A DNA stretch of 64,000 nucleotides from Dyadobacter sp. CY261. GTDB lineage: Bacteria; Bacteroidota; Bacteroidia; Cytophagales; Spirosomataceae. This document shows, piece after piece, positions 38,936 through 47,166 of the stretch. Location: the NCBI RefSeq assembly GCF_021440085.1, contig NZ_JAKCPW010000001.1, positions 1,116,001-1,180,000 on the forward strand. Direction: 5' to 3'. Below the pieces are notes generated by a model. It was not told the DNA's origin. It was given only the letters and a program-made list of their open reading frames with translations, and ran no database searches. Position 1 is the first letter of the stretch, and each line of letters opens with the position of its first letter. Made by a program: the position numbers and the translations under genes.

Positions 38936-40234
38936 ATGTCCATCCCAACAAATCAAACTCGCCGACAATTTATCGCGGCTGCAAGTACCATAGGCGCTGC
39001 TGCGCTTTTTCCCGCCAATTTCTTGCATGCCGCGCCGGCATCCCGTCACATTTTGCTGCGGTCTGGCTGGCAGACAGAGAATATCGGTGACATCGCACAC
39101 ACGCCCGGTGTCCTGGTACTTCTGGAAAAATACCTGCCTGATGCCCAGATTACATTTTGGCCGTATTACGAATATCTGCCCGAGCAGGAAGTTTCCATGC
39201 TTATGAAACGTTTTCCCAAGCTCCGTATCGTGCAGGGAAAACTTGATCCCGATGGCAAGGCTTCTTCACCCGAACTGGAAGCGGCCATTGCATCGGCTGA
39301 TTTTATGCTTCACAATTCGGGGCCGTTTATGGTCGCATGGAGTGATGCCGAAGCATTTCATAAACGGACAGGTAAACCATTCGGCGTGTATGGCGTTACC
39401 TACGGACATTGGGTATTTGGTACCCGTGAAAAGGAGACGCTCAACAAAGCACGTTTTGTTTACTTCCGCGATTCAGTCTCTTTGGTTAAGGCAAAACAGG
39501 ATGGCGTCCACGCGCCGATTATGGAATTCTCACCGGATGCGGTTTTCGCACTGGACGTTCAAAATCAGCAGGTGGCCGATGCTTTTTTGAAATCCCATGG
39601 CCTTGAACATGGGAAATTTTTGTGCTGCATACCCAAGCAGCGCTTCACACCGACCTGGTTGCATGTGTTAAAGAAGAGGCCTTTCGATGGCGGCAAGCAT
39701 GCACGGAACGAAGAGATGAAGGAACATGATCATATTCCGCTTCGAGAGGCGATTATCGCCGTCACCAGACAAACGCAGATGAAGGTACTGATATGTCATG
39801 AAGACGAAACGGAAATGGGCATTGGCAAAGAATGGCTTTTGGATAAATTACCTGACGACGTCAAGAAAAAAGTAGTATGGCTCGATCATTTGTGGACTCT
39901 GGATGAGGCCGTGAGCGTTTACAAGCGCAGCGCGGGGCTGTTCGGCAATGAAATGCACAGCCCAATCATGTGCATTGGAAACGGTATCCCAGCCATTGTC
40001 GTGCGATGGGTAGAACAAAGCAGCAAAGGCGTGATGTGGGAAGATATCGGTCTAAAAGAATGGCTATTCAATTTCGACTGCGAGGCCGACGTGCAAAGAC
40101 TCGTTCCAACGGTACTGGCTATGGCCAAGGATCCGGGGGCAGCGAAAGCCAAAGCCGGAAAAGCGCAGGCATTTACCCACCACCGGCTGCGTCAGACGAT
40201 GGCCGAAGTACTTAAGGCTAGTACTCCGGTCTGA
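38936..40234 (+). CDS. Tat-exported polysaccharide pyruvyl transferase family protein (paralogue)
   Basis: 432 residues. The N-terminus TRRQFIAAASTIGAAALFP is a twin-arginine signal. The body follows the paralogue at 20984: SGWQTENIGDIAHTPGVLVL, DFMLHNSGPFMV, FVYFRDSVSLVKAK, and NEMHSPIMCIGNGIPAIVVR followed by KGVMWEDIGLKEWLF. The invariant His-Ser-Pro and the GDI.HTPG motif are retained in both copies. It closes the ten-gene operon that starts at 23847. Export and pairing with GH38-like enzymes argue for a periplasmic role in the same pathway, not capsule decoration. Confidence 0.85.
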   Translation: MSIPTNQTRRQFIAAASTIGAAALFPANFLHAAPASRHILLRSGWQTENIGDIAHTPGVLVLLEKYLPDAQITFWPYYEYLPEQEVSMLMKRFPKLRIVQGKLDPDGKASSPELEAAIASADFMLHNSGPFMVAWSDAEAFHKRTGKPFGVYGVTYGHWVFGTREKETLNKARFVYFRDSVSLVKAKQDGVHAPIMEFSPDAVFALDVQNQQVADAFLKSHGLEHGKFLCCIPKQRFTPTWLHVLKKRPFDGGKHARNEEMKEHDHIPLREAIIAVTRQTQMKVLICHEDETEMGIGKEWLLDKLPDDVKKKVVWLDHLWTLDEAVSVYKRSAGLFGNEMHSPIMCIGNGIPAIVVRWVEQSSKGVMWEDIGLKEWLFNFDCEADVQRLVPTVLAMAKDPGAAKAKAGKAQAFTHHRLRQTMAEVLKASTPV

Positions 40235-40379
40235 AAAAGGGCAAGAATCCGGCCCAATTGGTTCGCGTACTGGGCATTAAATAAATCCACTGTATTGCTG
40301 CAGACCTGAAAATGTCTGGGCTCCGTAAAAGGTCGTTGCGTTGGCAGGAGTAATAGAATTCCTAACCTCCGCAAAATTC

Positions 40380-41003
40380 CTAGAAATTATACCCAAAATG
40401 CAATCCCGGCTGCCCAAAGAAGAATCTTGACCATCTATCGTCAACCTGTTTAAACGAATCAGGCATTTTTGATTGATAGGGACGATGAGTTATGGCTATT
40501 GAAGGTTGTATAAAAAACCTATCCTTGAAAAGTTTAATGTGATAACCAATGGAATACGTGTTAAAAATTTGGAAGCCATTGTCAATCTTATTGTGGTCAT
40601 TATTTACAAAAGTTTGCCAAGCAGGCATCACGTCAACTTGTGCATAAAGACCCTTCCATAAAAACCTGTAATAAGAAACTGAAACTCCGTATTCGCGAAT
40701 ATAACCTGGAAACCCTTCTCCTTCTGCTTCAAATGATTTTCCAAAAGGAATGCCAATGGGCCAGGCATATTTCCAAGTTTTAAATTCAAGTGAAATTACA
40801 TCCTTTCCTGTAATGCGGTAACCTAAGTTCAGATAAACCATCTCAGGTGGATTATTATCAGGTATAAGATTGGCGAGCATAAATAAGGTGCTGCCTATAA
40901 AATACTTTTTATAAGTACTGTCTTGTTTGGCATATTGAGCTTTAACTTGTAGAGTGCTTGCCATCATTAAAATCAAGGCGAACCATAGAGTTTTCTTTCG
41001 CAT
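40380..41003 (-). CDS. Putative outer-membrane beta-barrel protein
   Basis: 207 residues from the ATG at 41003; an upstream in-frame ATG at 41057 precedes the signal peptide. The signal MRKKTLWFALILMMASTLQVKAQ is followed by alternating aromatic/polar strands (YLNLGYRITGKDVISLEFKTW, YGVSVSYYRFLWKGLYAQVDV) and a C-terminal aromatic residue, as in small Bacteroidota OMPs. Exact family not recognised. Base composition is lower in GC than the region to the left, marking the start of accessory DNA. The Crp-type regulator upstream on the same strand may control it. Confidence 0.7.
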   Translation of the reverse strand: MRKKTLWFALILMMASTLQVKAQYAKQDSTYKKYFIGSTLFMLANLIPDNNPPEMVYLNLGYRITGKDVISLEFKTWKYAWPIGIPFGKSFEAEGEGFPGYIREYGVSVSYYRFLWKGLYAQVDVMPAWQTFVNNDHNKIDNGFQIFNTYSIGYHIKLFKDRFFIQPSIAITHRPYQSKMPDSFKQVDDRWSRFFFGQPGLHFGYNF

Positions 41004-41087
41004 ATCAATACTATCAGTTGTTAAACGACATGCAAAGATAGACTGGCAAGACGCCATAACTCGTTGACTTAAGTTAAGAAATGAACC

Positions 41088-41669
41088 CTACACCTTATTT
41101 TTCTCTATAATCCTTGCTTTTAACCTGCTTAACGATTCGGGTTTGATACCTAAAAAGCTCGCTAATTGATGCTGTGGCACACGTTGAATAAGGTCTGGTC
41201 GTGATTGCAATAAGTTCAAGTACCGTTGTTCAGGGGAAGAGGTCTTAAACTTGTCAAAATCGATTTGCTGTTTAGCTAAAAGCTCCTCCGATAAAATTCT
41301 GCAAAGTGATTCAAATTTTGGAAATTTATTAAAAACCTCGACTTCCATTTCAGGATTTGAAATGATAATTATTGAGTCTTCAATACAAGATATGTAATAT
41401 TCGGAAGGCGCTTTACTGATAACACAATGCGGTGTCAATACTTCCATTTCTGTATAGAATGCGGTTGTTTTTTCTACTCCGTCAATAATGTAGTAAGTCC
41501 GAATACAACCTTTCAATACAAAGTATGATTCATTAGAATTTTGTCCTTCATTTAAAAGAATTGTACCTTTTTTGATTGTTCGAAAAGTGTTCAAAGAGAT
41601 GATGATATTCTTTTCATCTTCTGTCAAAGAAACATACTTTGATATAAAGTCAAATAGTAAGTCTTGCAT
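41088..41669 (-). CDS. Crp/Fnr-family transcriptional regulator
   Basis: A 193-residue regulator with an N-terminal cyclic-nucleotide-binding-like beta-roll (IKKGTILLNEGQNSNESYFV, CIRTYYIIDGVEK) and a C-terminal HTH (VPQHQLASFLGIKPESLSRL). This is the common short Bacteroidota form with a reduced wing. No cAMP-binding arginine signature is evident. It lies 84 bp upstream of the OMP gene on the same strand and may be co-transcribed with it. Confidence 0.9.
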   Translation of the reverse strand: MQDLLFDFISKYVSLTEDEKNIIISLNTFRTIKKGTILLNEGQNSNESYFVLKGCIRTYYIIDGVEKTTAFYTEMEVLTPHCVISKAPSEYYISCIEDSIIIISNPEMEVEVFNKFPKFESLCRILSEELLAKQQIDFDKFKTSSPEQRYLNLLQSRPDLIQRVPQHQLASFLGIKPESLSRLKARIIEKNKV

Positions 41670-41871
41670 TTTCTGCCTTTCTTTATCTGTATCAGGTGGT
41701 GAGATTAACTACAATCCTTCAATATACGAACATTTGTAGTACACTTTGTATAGTCTATCTAACTTCTTAGGGGTGATATCCATAGCAGTCCGTAAAGGCG
41801 GTTTTACATTTCATTAACCTTCTTTTACAGGTCATTAGCCGATGATGGGATAGAAACTTCTAGCTTTGCGG

Positions 41872-41914
41872 CCACCGCAGTGGCGGCCCACCGCTGTGGC
41901 GGCCACCGCAGTGG
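41872..41914 (+). repeat. Three tandem GC-rich near-palindromes
   Basis: The 12-base near-palindrome ccaccgcagtgg occurs three times, with the centre changed to gct in the middle copy, at a spacing of about 15-16 bases and separated by cgg/cggc. It sits 57 bases before the serine hydrolase start, in an AT-rich background. The rest of the 41670-41970 gap shows no gene. Origin (REP-like repeat or multi-site operator) is undetermined. Confidence 0.6.
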
Positions 41915-41970
41915 TTGAAATCCTTGAAAACAAAAAACGAAATAAAAGAACCTTTCCGACCAGACCATCC

Positions 41971-43710
41971 ATGAAAAACCAACGCCTCTTTCTGATTCTT
42001 TTCCTTCTATTTGTTGTATTTCACGTCCAGGCGGATGATCTGGACGACTTTATCCGGATTCAAATGCAGAAGCGGCGTATTCCCGGTTTGTCCCTGGCTA
42101 TCATTCAGGACGGAAAAATCTTGAAAGCTCAGTCATATGGATTTATTGATAAGGATGGAAAGGTGCCGGTCACGACGAACACGCTGTTTCAGGCAGGCTC
42201 GGTTAGTAAATCGGTTGCGGCTATGGGTGCTCTGTATCTTGTTGAACAGAATAAACTTTCTCTGGATGAGGATGTTAACGTAAAACTTAAAAGTTGGAAA
42301 GTTCCAGATAATGAATTTACAAAGGACAAAAAGGTCACTCTGCGCGGGATACTCAGTCATACTACCGGTCTTACCGTGCACGGATTCCCGGGATACGCTG
42401 TGGGCGGGAAGATCCCTTCGGTAGTTCAGATTCTGGATGGGACAGCCCCAGCCAATACACCACCGGTTCGCGTAGACTTTGTTCCGGGCTCCCGTTGGAG
42501 GTATTCAGGTGGCGGTTATACCGTCATGCAACAACTGATGGTGGATGTGACTGGAACTGCTTTTCCGGAATTCATGAAAAATAATGTGCTTTCGCCACTG
42601 GGTATGAAAAATAGTACCTACCAACAACCCTTACCTCCCGAACTGGCAAAAATGACGGCAACCGGTCACTACAACAATCGGAGATTAGTGGAAGGTCGCT
42701 GGCACATTTATCCTGAGATGGCAGCAGCGGGATTGTGGACTACGCCGTCCGATCTGGCCCGATTCGCGATCAGTATTCAGAATGCTTATGCTGGAAAATC
42801 AGGTAGTGTATTATCCCGGTCCATGACCCGCCAAATGTTGACAGACCAGAAAAACAGGGATGGATTGGGTGTGTTTTTGCAGGGTGACAATACTACGCTC
42901 CGCTTCGGTCACAATGGGCGCGACGGGGGTTTTGATGCGTTACTTACCGCTAGTGTGGACAAAGGACAAGGCATTGTGATCATGATCAATGCGAATGACA
43001 ACTCGCACATGATGGGCAGGATTGTCGATTTTATCGCTGATTATTACCACTGGGATGGATTTCCTGTAAAGACTAAACCGGCTGCGGTAGATGTGGATTC
43101 CAAAACGTTAAAGGCTTTCGAAGGTCGATATGAATTATTTAATAATCGAATGGTCACTTTTGAGGCTGATAATCAGCGACTTTTTACCCTGGAAGATGGT
43201 TATGTGGATGAAGAATTTGTGCCTGTCGCTAATAATACGTTTACATCGACCGACCGGAATGTTTCTGTAACCTTCACTGCCGACGCTAATGGAAATGTGA
43301 CCGGCTTCACGCTTAATGACAAGGACCAAGGCTATGAGCGAAAGGTTCCACGTATTGGGCCGCTTGCCGATGCCGATAAAACCAATGCCGATCCTGATCC
43401 GTCACGCACACCCAAAGTCATGGCGGCTTTGCAGGCCATGGTAAAAGGCGGTAAAATATTAGAAGAAGCATCCGGCCTCACTTTGGGCGCCAAACGCGAT
43501 TTTGCAGGAGGAATGCGAGAGCCGGAAACTTTGAAATCATTAACATTTATTCATTCAGAAAACGTCGCAGGCCGGGGAATTCAACGCCATGAAAGCGACG
43601 TAAGCGAAATCGTAACTTACCAATTGAAGTCCAATCAGCCGGACACCTATATACTCGTCCATCTGACCTCCGACGGCTTGGTTACCGATTGCGATCTCGT
43701 TGAAAAATAA
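41971..43710 (+). CDS. Secreted serine hydrolase of the beta-lactamase/PBP family
   Basis: About 579 residues from the ATG at 41971. The open frame extends upstream to 41866, but only through the palindromic repeats, and the signal peptide MKNQRLFLILFLLFVVFHVQA begins at 41971. Catalytic motifs of class C-type serine hydrolases: S-x-x-K in AGSVSKSVAAM, the Tyr motif in YSGGGYTVM, and HNGRDGGF as the third box. A C-terminal beta-rich domain of roughly 200 residues follows. It is a periplasmic esterase, peptidase or D-amino-acid hydrolase; the substrate cannot be told. Confidence 0.87.
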   Translation: MKNQRLFLILFLLFVVFHVQADDLDDFIRIQMQKRRIPGLSLAIIQDGKILKAQSYGFIDKDGKVPVTTNTLFQAGSVSKSVAAMGALYLVEQNKLSLDEDVNVKLKSWKVPDNEFTKDKKVTLRGILSHTTGLTVHGFPGYAVGGKIPSVVQILDGTAPANTPPVRVDFVPGSRWRYSGGGYTVMQQLMVDVTGTAFPEFMKNNVLSPLGMKNSTYQQPLPPELAKMTATGHYNNRRLVEGRWHIYPEMAAAGLWTTPSDLARFAISIQNAYAGKSGSVLSRSMTRQMLTDQKNRDGLGVFLQGDNTTLRFGHNGRDGGFDALLTASVDKGQGIVIMINANDNSHMMGRIVDFIADYYHWDGFPVKTKPAAVDVDSKTLKAFEGRYELFNNRMVTFEADNQRLFTLEDGYVDEEFVPVANNTFTSTDRNVSVTFTADANGNVTGFTLNDKDQGYERKVPRIGPLADADKTNADPDPSRTPKVMAALQAMVKGGKILEEASGLTLGAKRDFAGGMREPETLKSLTFIHSENVAGRGIQRHESDVSEIVTYQLKSNQPDTYILVHLTSDGLVTDCDLVEK

Positions 43711-43800
43711 TGGCTATTTGAAGCGAAACCTACTTGATGTATCACCCGCCAAGCCGATAAAGATTTCGTTGATTCTGCCAATCACTTATTCTCTCTCTAA

Positions 43801-43986
43801 ATGCGGATTTACTGCACGGAGCGCTTTAAAAGCGAATATCACCAACTGATCAAAAACAATTCCTACAAGTCTCTCACCGAAGCCCTTATTCGGCCTTTCT
43901 CCGGGGCACGCCGGATCAGGTATCAAAAAGCGCCTGGCCGGTAGTGGCGGGTACCGCTATCTTAATATATTCTTTTTCGTAGCTGT
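43801..43986 (+). pseudogene. Frameshifted remnant of a small toxin-like gene
   Basis: An ATG at 43801 opens 47 codons beginning MRIYCTERFKSEYHQLIKNN before a TAG at 43942. Shortly before that stop the next frame reads IKKRLAGSGGYRYLNIFFF. From memory of Bacteroidota toxin-antitoxin-type proteins, these two segments look like the N-terminal and middle parts of one family of about 110 residues, so the gene is probably broken by a frameshift near 43890-43920. No antitoxin partner is seen. Tentative. Confidence 0.4.
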
Positions 43987-44027
43987 TCGAAGGCTGCTAA
44001 CAGAATATTATTGCGAGTCCTATTTAG

Positions 44028-44353
44028 GTGAGTATTCGGTCGGATCTTGTACTCACCGCGTCACTCACCAAATTGTGGTGGGATGGGGTACTGAACACTT
44101 CTAATGAATATGATCAATATGCCAGACAAATAAAGCTTAACGATGCCAATGCCGGAGCTACTACCTATAGTTACAACGCACTCGGAGAATTAACCGGACA
44201 ACTAAACGGTAAAGGGCAGGCTCACACAATGCTTTATAATTCGCTAGGACAGATTACCTCCCGTGTAGGGCCGGAGGGTACAACTACCTATGAGTATTGC
44301 ACTACTAATGCCGGGGGATTAACGAAAGCCGTAACCAGGCCCACTCCAACTGG
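44028..44353 (+). pseudogene. RHS/YD-repeat fragment
   Basis: The frame contains RHS (YD) repeats: YDQYARQIKLNDANAG, TTYSYNALGELTGQLNGKGQ, TMLYNSLGQITSRVGPEG and TTYEY. An RHS protein normally has many such repeats, a core and a C-terminal toxin. Here only about three repeats remain and no complete start is seen. The frame continues to a stop at 44417, but its last residues are not RHS-like, because the toxin tip resumes in another frame from about 44357. Confidence 0.65.
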
Positions 44354-44356
44354 TAG

Positions 44357-44653
44357 TATCAAGCAGATATTTGGATCGCCCCTAATAGATTTTCTAAGGC
44401 GTTTAAATTATATATGACGACCGGCCACGAACTTGTTCATGCCAAGGACTATTATGTTGGAAACATTTATAGATGGTTCAACGCTTATAACGTCAATCAT
44501 TCAGTTGACGCCAATTCGTTTGCAGCATTCAGATCGGAGGTTGATGCTCATAATTGGTCCTTTTATACAGCAAAGACTATGCATTCCAATGTCGGCCACT
44601 ATAGAGGAATGGTAGATTATTATAAAAAGCTTCTTCCATTTATTGCCAAATAA
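44357..44653 (+). pseudogene. Orphan zinc-metallopeptidase toxin tip of an RHS protein
   Basis: In the frame after a TAG at 44354, about 98 codons read ADIWIAPNRFSKAF and then TTGHELVHAKDYYVGN. HELVH is an HExxH zinc-peptidase motif, as found in C-terminal toxin domains of RHS and other polymorphic toxins. The frame differs from the RHS repeats just upstream, so core and tip have been joined by deletion or frameshift and the toxin is not expressed as a full protein. An internal ATG at 44414 could yield only a 79-residue tip. Confidence 0.6.
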
Positions 44654-44661
44654 AATTCCAT

Positions 44662-45189
44662 ATGAAACAACTGCTTATTTGCTGCATCTTATTGTTTTTT
44701 ACGAGAGCAAGTGCTCAAAATGGGATTTCCTTGTCGATTGATCCAGAGGTATGCTATAAAAAAGGTTATCTGAGTGCTACTTTGGTTTTTACCAACTCGA
44801 CTTCTGTTAGCGCTTTCTTCAAAAGTGAGACCATAGTTGCGACGGAAAGCATGTTTGGTGATTCTGCTAATTTGGAAGTTTATAAAAAGGGGGCACTGCT
44901 CTTCTATTTATATGACAGAAATGAGAAAAGAATTGAATGGTTCGGCCAGCCTCCTATTATATATAAATACAAATTCTCCAAGACGGAGGATTTTGTAGTA
45001 CCAGCATCAGGAGAGGTTCGTATTCCGGTAGCAATTTGTCTCAAAAAATATGAAAAATGGCTAAATCGTGGGAAGAAGTATTCCTTACGCCTGGTCTTGG
45101 TCCAGAATGAAAAGAAATTGTTACCAATTCCAAATTCGGAGCTTTTTTTGGGATCGTTAAGCACAAATAATGTGTTTTTCACGCCCTGA
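44662..45189 (+). CDS. Secreted hypothetical protein, possible immunity protein
   Basis: 175 residues with signal peptide MKQLLICCILLFFTRASAQ and a beta-rich body resembling an extracellular Ig-like fold (KKGYLSATLVFTNSTSVSAF, VVPASGEVRIPVAICL). It starts 8 bases after the HExxH toxin tip on the same strand. Polymorphic toxin genes are usually followed directly by their immunity gene, so a periplasmic immunity role is a reasonable but unproven inference. No family recognised. Confidence 0.6.
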   Translation: MKQLLICCILLFFTRASAQNGISLSIDPEVCYKKGYLSATLVFTNSTSVSAFFKSETIVATESMFGDSANLEVYKKGALLFYLYDRNEKRIEWFGQPPIIYKYKFSKTEDFVVPASGEVRIPVAICLKKYEKWLNRGKKYSLRLVLVQNEKKLLPIPNSELFLGSLSTNNVFFTP

Positions 45190-45509
45190 CAATAAAACAA
45201 TATGTTTTCTGCAACAAAGCCAAGTATCGGCGTCGAAAGGCTTTCATTAAACAAATAAAAAAGTTAACAGATATCAATATGAAAGGTTTTCAAAAACAAG
45301 GTATTTCTCTTCTATTTTTATTGAGCTGGGCAGCTTACGGTTGCTCCGCTCAACAAGACATAAAAACGGCTTCGACAAGCGAACGCTGCAAATCTTTATG
45401 TAGCTGTTGGTTGTTTGGATTGATGGGCGTTAAGAGAAAGTGACTTATCAAATTATGGCTAGCTAAATATTACAAAACTCTCCCGCCAGCGACTCCGGAG
45501 CGTTTGGGC
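45190..45509 (+). other. Degenerate stretch with a 54-codon lipoprotein-like ORF
   Basis: The only candidate gene is an ORF at 45279-45443, with signal MKGFQKQGISLLFLLSWAAY and a lipobox-like AYGC, followed by QQDIKTA and an abrupt Cys-rich end. It looks like the 5' end of a lipoprotein gene cut off shortly before the 60-bp repeat at 45510. Whether it is translated is unknown. Confidence 0.4.
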
Positions 45510-45569
45510 GGGCCAGATTAGATTGTGACACAATCTGACATCTGGCCGATTGCGGGTAAGTGGCAATCC
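45510..45569 (+). repeat. 60-bp structured repeat, copy 1
   Basis: This 60-base sequence recurs in the same orientation at 47041-47100 with about 5 differences. It contains nested inverted repeats: outer ggccagat / atctggcc, inner agattgt / acaatct, then a second small hairpin gattgc / gcaatc. In copy 2 the outer stem has one mismatch. No transposase is linked to it. It may be a REP/BIME-like or small mobile structured element. Confidence 0.7.
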
Positions 45570-45691
45570 CGAAGTTCCCGGATTCGCACTTGGCCGCTGA
45601 ATGGAGAAGGAAAAGTGATATTCATTCCGTCATGAACGTATTCAAGAAAAGCCCTATATTTAGGAGATACTACTTCACGTAACGAAAGTCT

Positions 45692-46741
45692 GTGAGCTTA
45701 ACTACGGTAGACCTAGCCACTGGTCGCTATGAAATTTCAAAGGGCGTGACCGCTAATGAATTGTCTAAATTGGCAGAAGATCTGAAAACTTCGGTAATCC
45801 AGCTTTCCAAGCCGATTGATACTAAAACCATTGCCTTACTGGAACAAGTCGTTTTTTCCAAACGTCGAGACATCGCCCTGAGAGTCTATGGGCACTATTC
45901 TGAGAGATGTGATCTAAGCTTTATTGAAAAGATACCATCGATAAGAGAGCTCTCGGTAGATTGTCTGATGGAGGTCACTAATATGGATGTAGTTACGAGA
46001 ATCCAGCACTTAGATGGATTGCATGTAGGCGTTTTTGGACTTGATAGCTTTGAGTTCCTGGATAACATCGATCCTCAATTGAAGCGGCTTTCTCTGTATC
46101 AGACTCGATCAAAAAAACCAAGGATTGAGACGATTGGTCGGTTCACTGAACTTAACGAACTGTTCCTAGAAGGACAGAGCAAGGGGATTGAGGCCATTAA
46201 GAAGTTGAAAAAACTCGAAAAAATCGTATTACGATCTATATCAACCCAGGATATCGAATATCTAAAGAATCTGGAACGTTTATGGTCCGTTGATATTAAG
46301 TTAGGAGGTATAAAGGATTTAAATGCATTAAAATCTTTACCCAATTTGAAATACCTTGAAGTTTGGCAAGTTAGAGGACTTTCAGACCTGTCAGTTCTAT
46401 CGGACTTAAAATCGTTGCAAAACTTATTTATTCAATCACTACCGCAGCTCGCCGTGTTTCCTGCAATATCTAGCTTGGGAAAACTGAGGCGTATTTACCT
46501 TGAAAATCTAAAAGGTCTGATGGACTTGAGTGAATTGAAATCTGCGCCTGCCTTAATTGAATTCATTTACTTAATGGCACAAAACCAAAATCCTGAAAAC
46601 CTCATCCCTGTACTCGAAAATAAGAGTCTGGAAAGGATCTCTTGTTATTTTGGTAGCGATAGGAAGAATAATGATTTTAAGAAGCTAGCCCAGTCTTTCG
46701 GAAAAGATGAGTATGAGTATCAAAAGTTCGTGTATTACTGA
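45692..46741 (+). CDS. Leucine-rich-repeat protein
   Basis: 349 residues, starting at GTG. From about residue 85 to 300 it shows irregular LRRs of about 22-24 residues (IRHLDGL-type beta strands: LDGLHVGVFGLDSFEFLDNI, LKKLEKIVLRSI, LPNLKYLEVWQVRGLSDLSVL, LKSLQNLFIQSLPQL). No signal peptide or catalytic domain is seen. Its GC is lower than that of the sugar operons. It is bounded by the 60-bp repeat on the left and by an integrase-tail remnant on the right, so it looks like cargo of an integrative element. Function unknown. Confidence 0.8.
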   Translation: MSLTTVDLATGRYEISKGVTANELSKLAEDLKTSVIQLSKPIDTKTIALLEQVVFSKRRDIALRVYGHYSERCDLSFIEKIPSIRELSVDCLMEVTNMDVVTRIQHLDGLHVGVFGLDSFEFLDNIDPQLKRLSLYQTRSKKPRIETIGRFTELNELFLEGQSKGIEAIKKLKKLEKIVLRSISTQDIEYLKNLERLWSVDIKLGGIKDLNALKSLPNLKYLEVWQVRGLSDLSVLSDLKSLQNLFIQSLPQLAVFPAISSLGKLRRIYLENLKGLMDLSELKSAPALIEFIYLMAQNQNPENLIPVLENKSLERISCYFGSDRKNNDFKKLAQSFGKDEYEYQKFVYY

Positions 46742-46782
46742 GGTTCAAATGAATTTCCGCAATTTCATTAACACAGTTATTT

Positions 46783-46839
46783 CACCTTCTCTCTCGCGAT
46801 CCCCTCTCACAAACAGGAGGGTTCGTGAGAGAGAAGGTG
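46783..46839 (-). terminator. Large hairpin after the integrase remnant
   Basis: A perfect 13-bp stem caccttctctctc / gagagagaaggtg with partly paired interior lies just downstream (minus strand) of the integrase-tail stop at 46845. A diverged copy at 47393-47449 lies in the same place relative to the second integrase tail. It may be a terminator or part of the element's end structure. Confidence 0.6.
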
Positions 46840-46844
46840 CAGCG

Positions 46845-47040
46845 CTAACCTTCAGTGCCTGATCTTTTGGAAAGCCGCCCTTTCAAAGCGTGCATATCCT
46901 CACTAACCTTTGTATCAAGAATCTTCGCATAAATCTGGGTCGTACGAATATTCGTATGCCCAAGCATTTTAGAAACACTTTTAATCGGCACACCATTTTG
47001 CAGCGTCACGGTTGTCGCAAACGTATGCCTGGCAACGTGT
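46845..47040 (-). pseudogene. Integrase 3'-end remnant (tyrosine recombinase)
   Basis: About 64 codons of a tyrosine recombinase C-terminus, with [11 protein letters not shown] (His-x-x-Arg), [17 protein letters not shown] (His and Tyr nucleophile) and SKRSGTEG before the stop. It closely matches the end of the integrase pseudogene at 47455-48687. It is cut exactly where the 60-bp repeat starts at 47041, so the rest of this copy is missing. Confidence 0.85.
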
Positions 47041-47100
47041 GGGCCAGATTAGATTGTAACACAATCTGACATCAGGCCGATTGCGACTAAGAGGCAATCC
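47041..47100 (+). repeat. 60-bp structured repeat, copy 2
   Basis: Second copy of the repeat at 45510. Its left edge abuts the truncated integrase tail with no intervening base, so it or the DNA behind it replaced the rest of that gene. The inner agattgt / acaatct stem is kept, while the outer stem carries one mismatch. Confidence 0.7.
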
Positions 47101-47166
47101 GTTATATGTTTGAATGAGATACTGTAAAATTAGAAAGTGGGAATACTACTATTTCAATCTAGAAAA

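Noticed and set aside
8897-40234. A typical N-glycan (high-mannose) utilisation locus
   Set aside because: No GH18, GH92, GH20 or sulfatase-type companions are present; GH38-like proteins alone do not justify that label.
41872-41914. CRISPR array
   Set aside because: Repeat units are 12 bases with 3-4 base spacers and no cas genes; they are palindromic tandem repeats.
45510-47100. An insertion sequence bounded by the 60-bp repeats
   Set aside because: The repeats are in direct, not inverted, orientation and the enclosed DNA has only an LRR gene and an integrase remnant, with no transposase.
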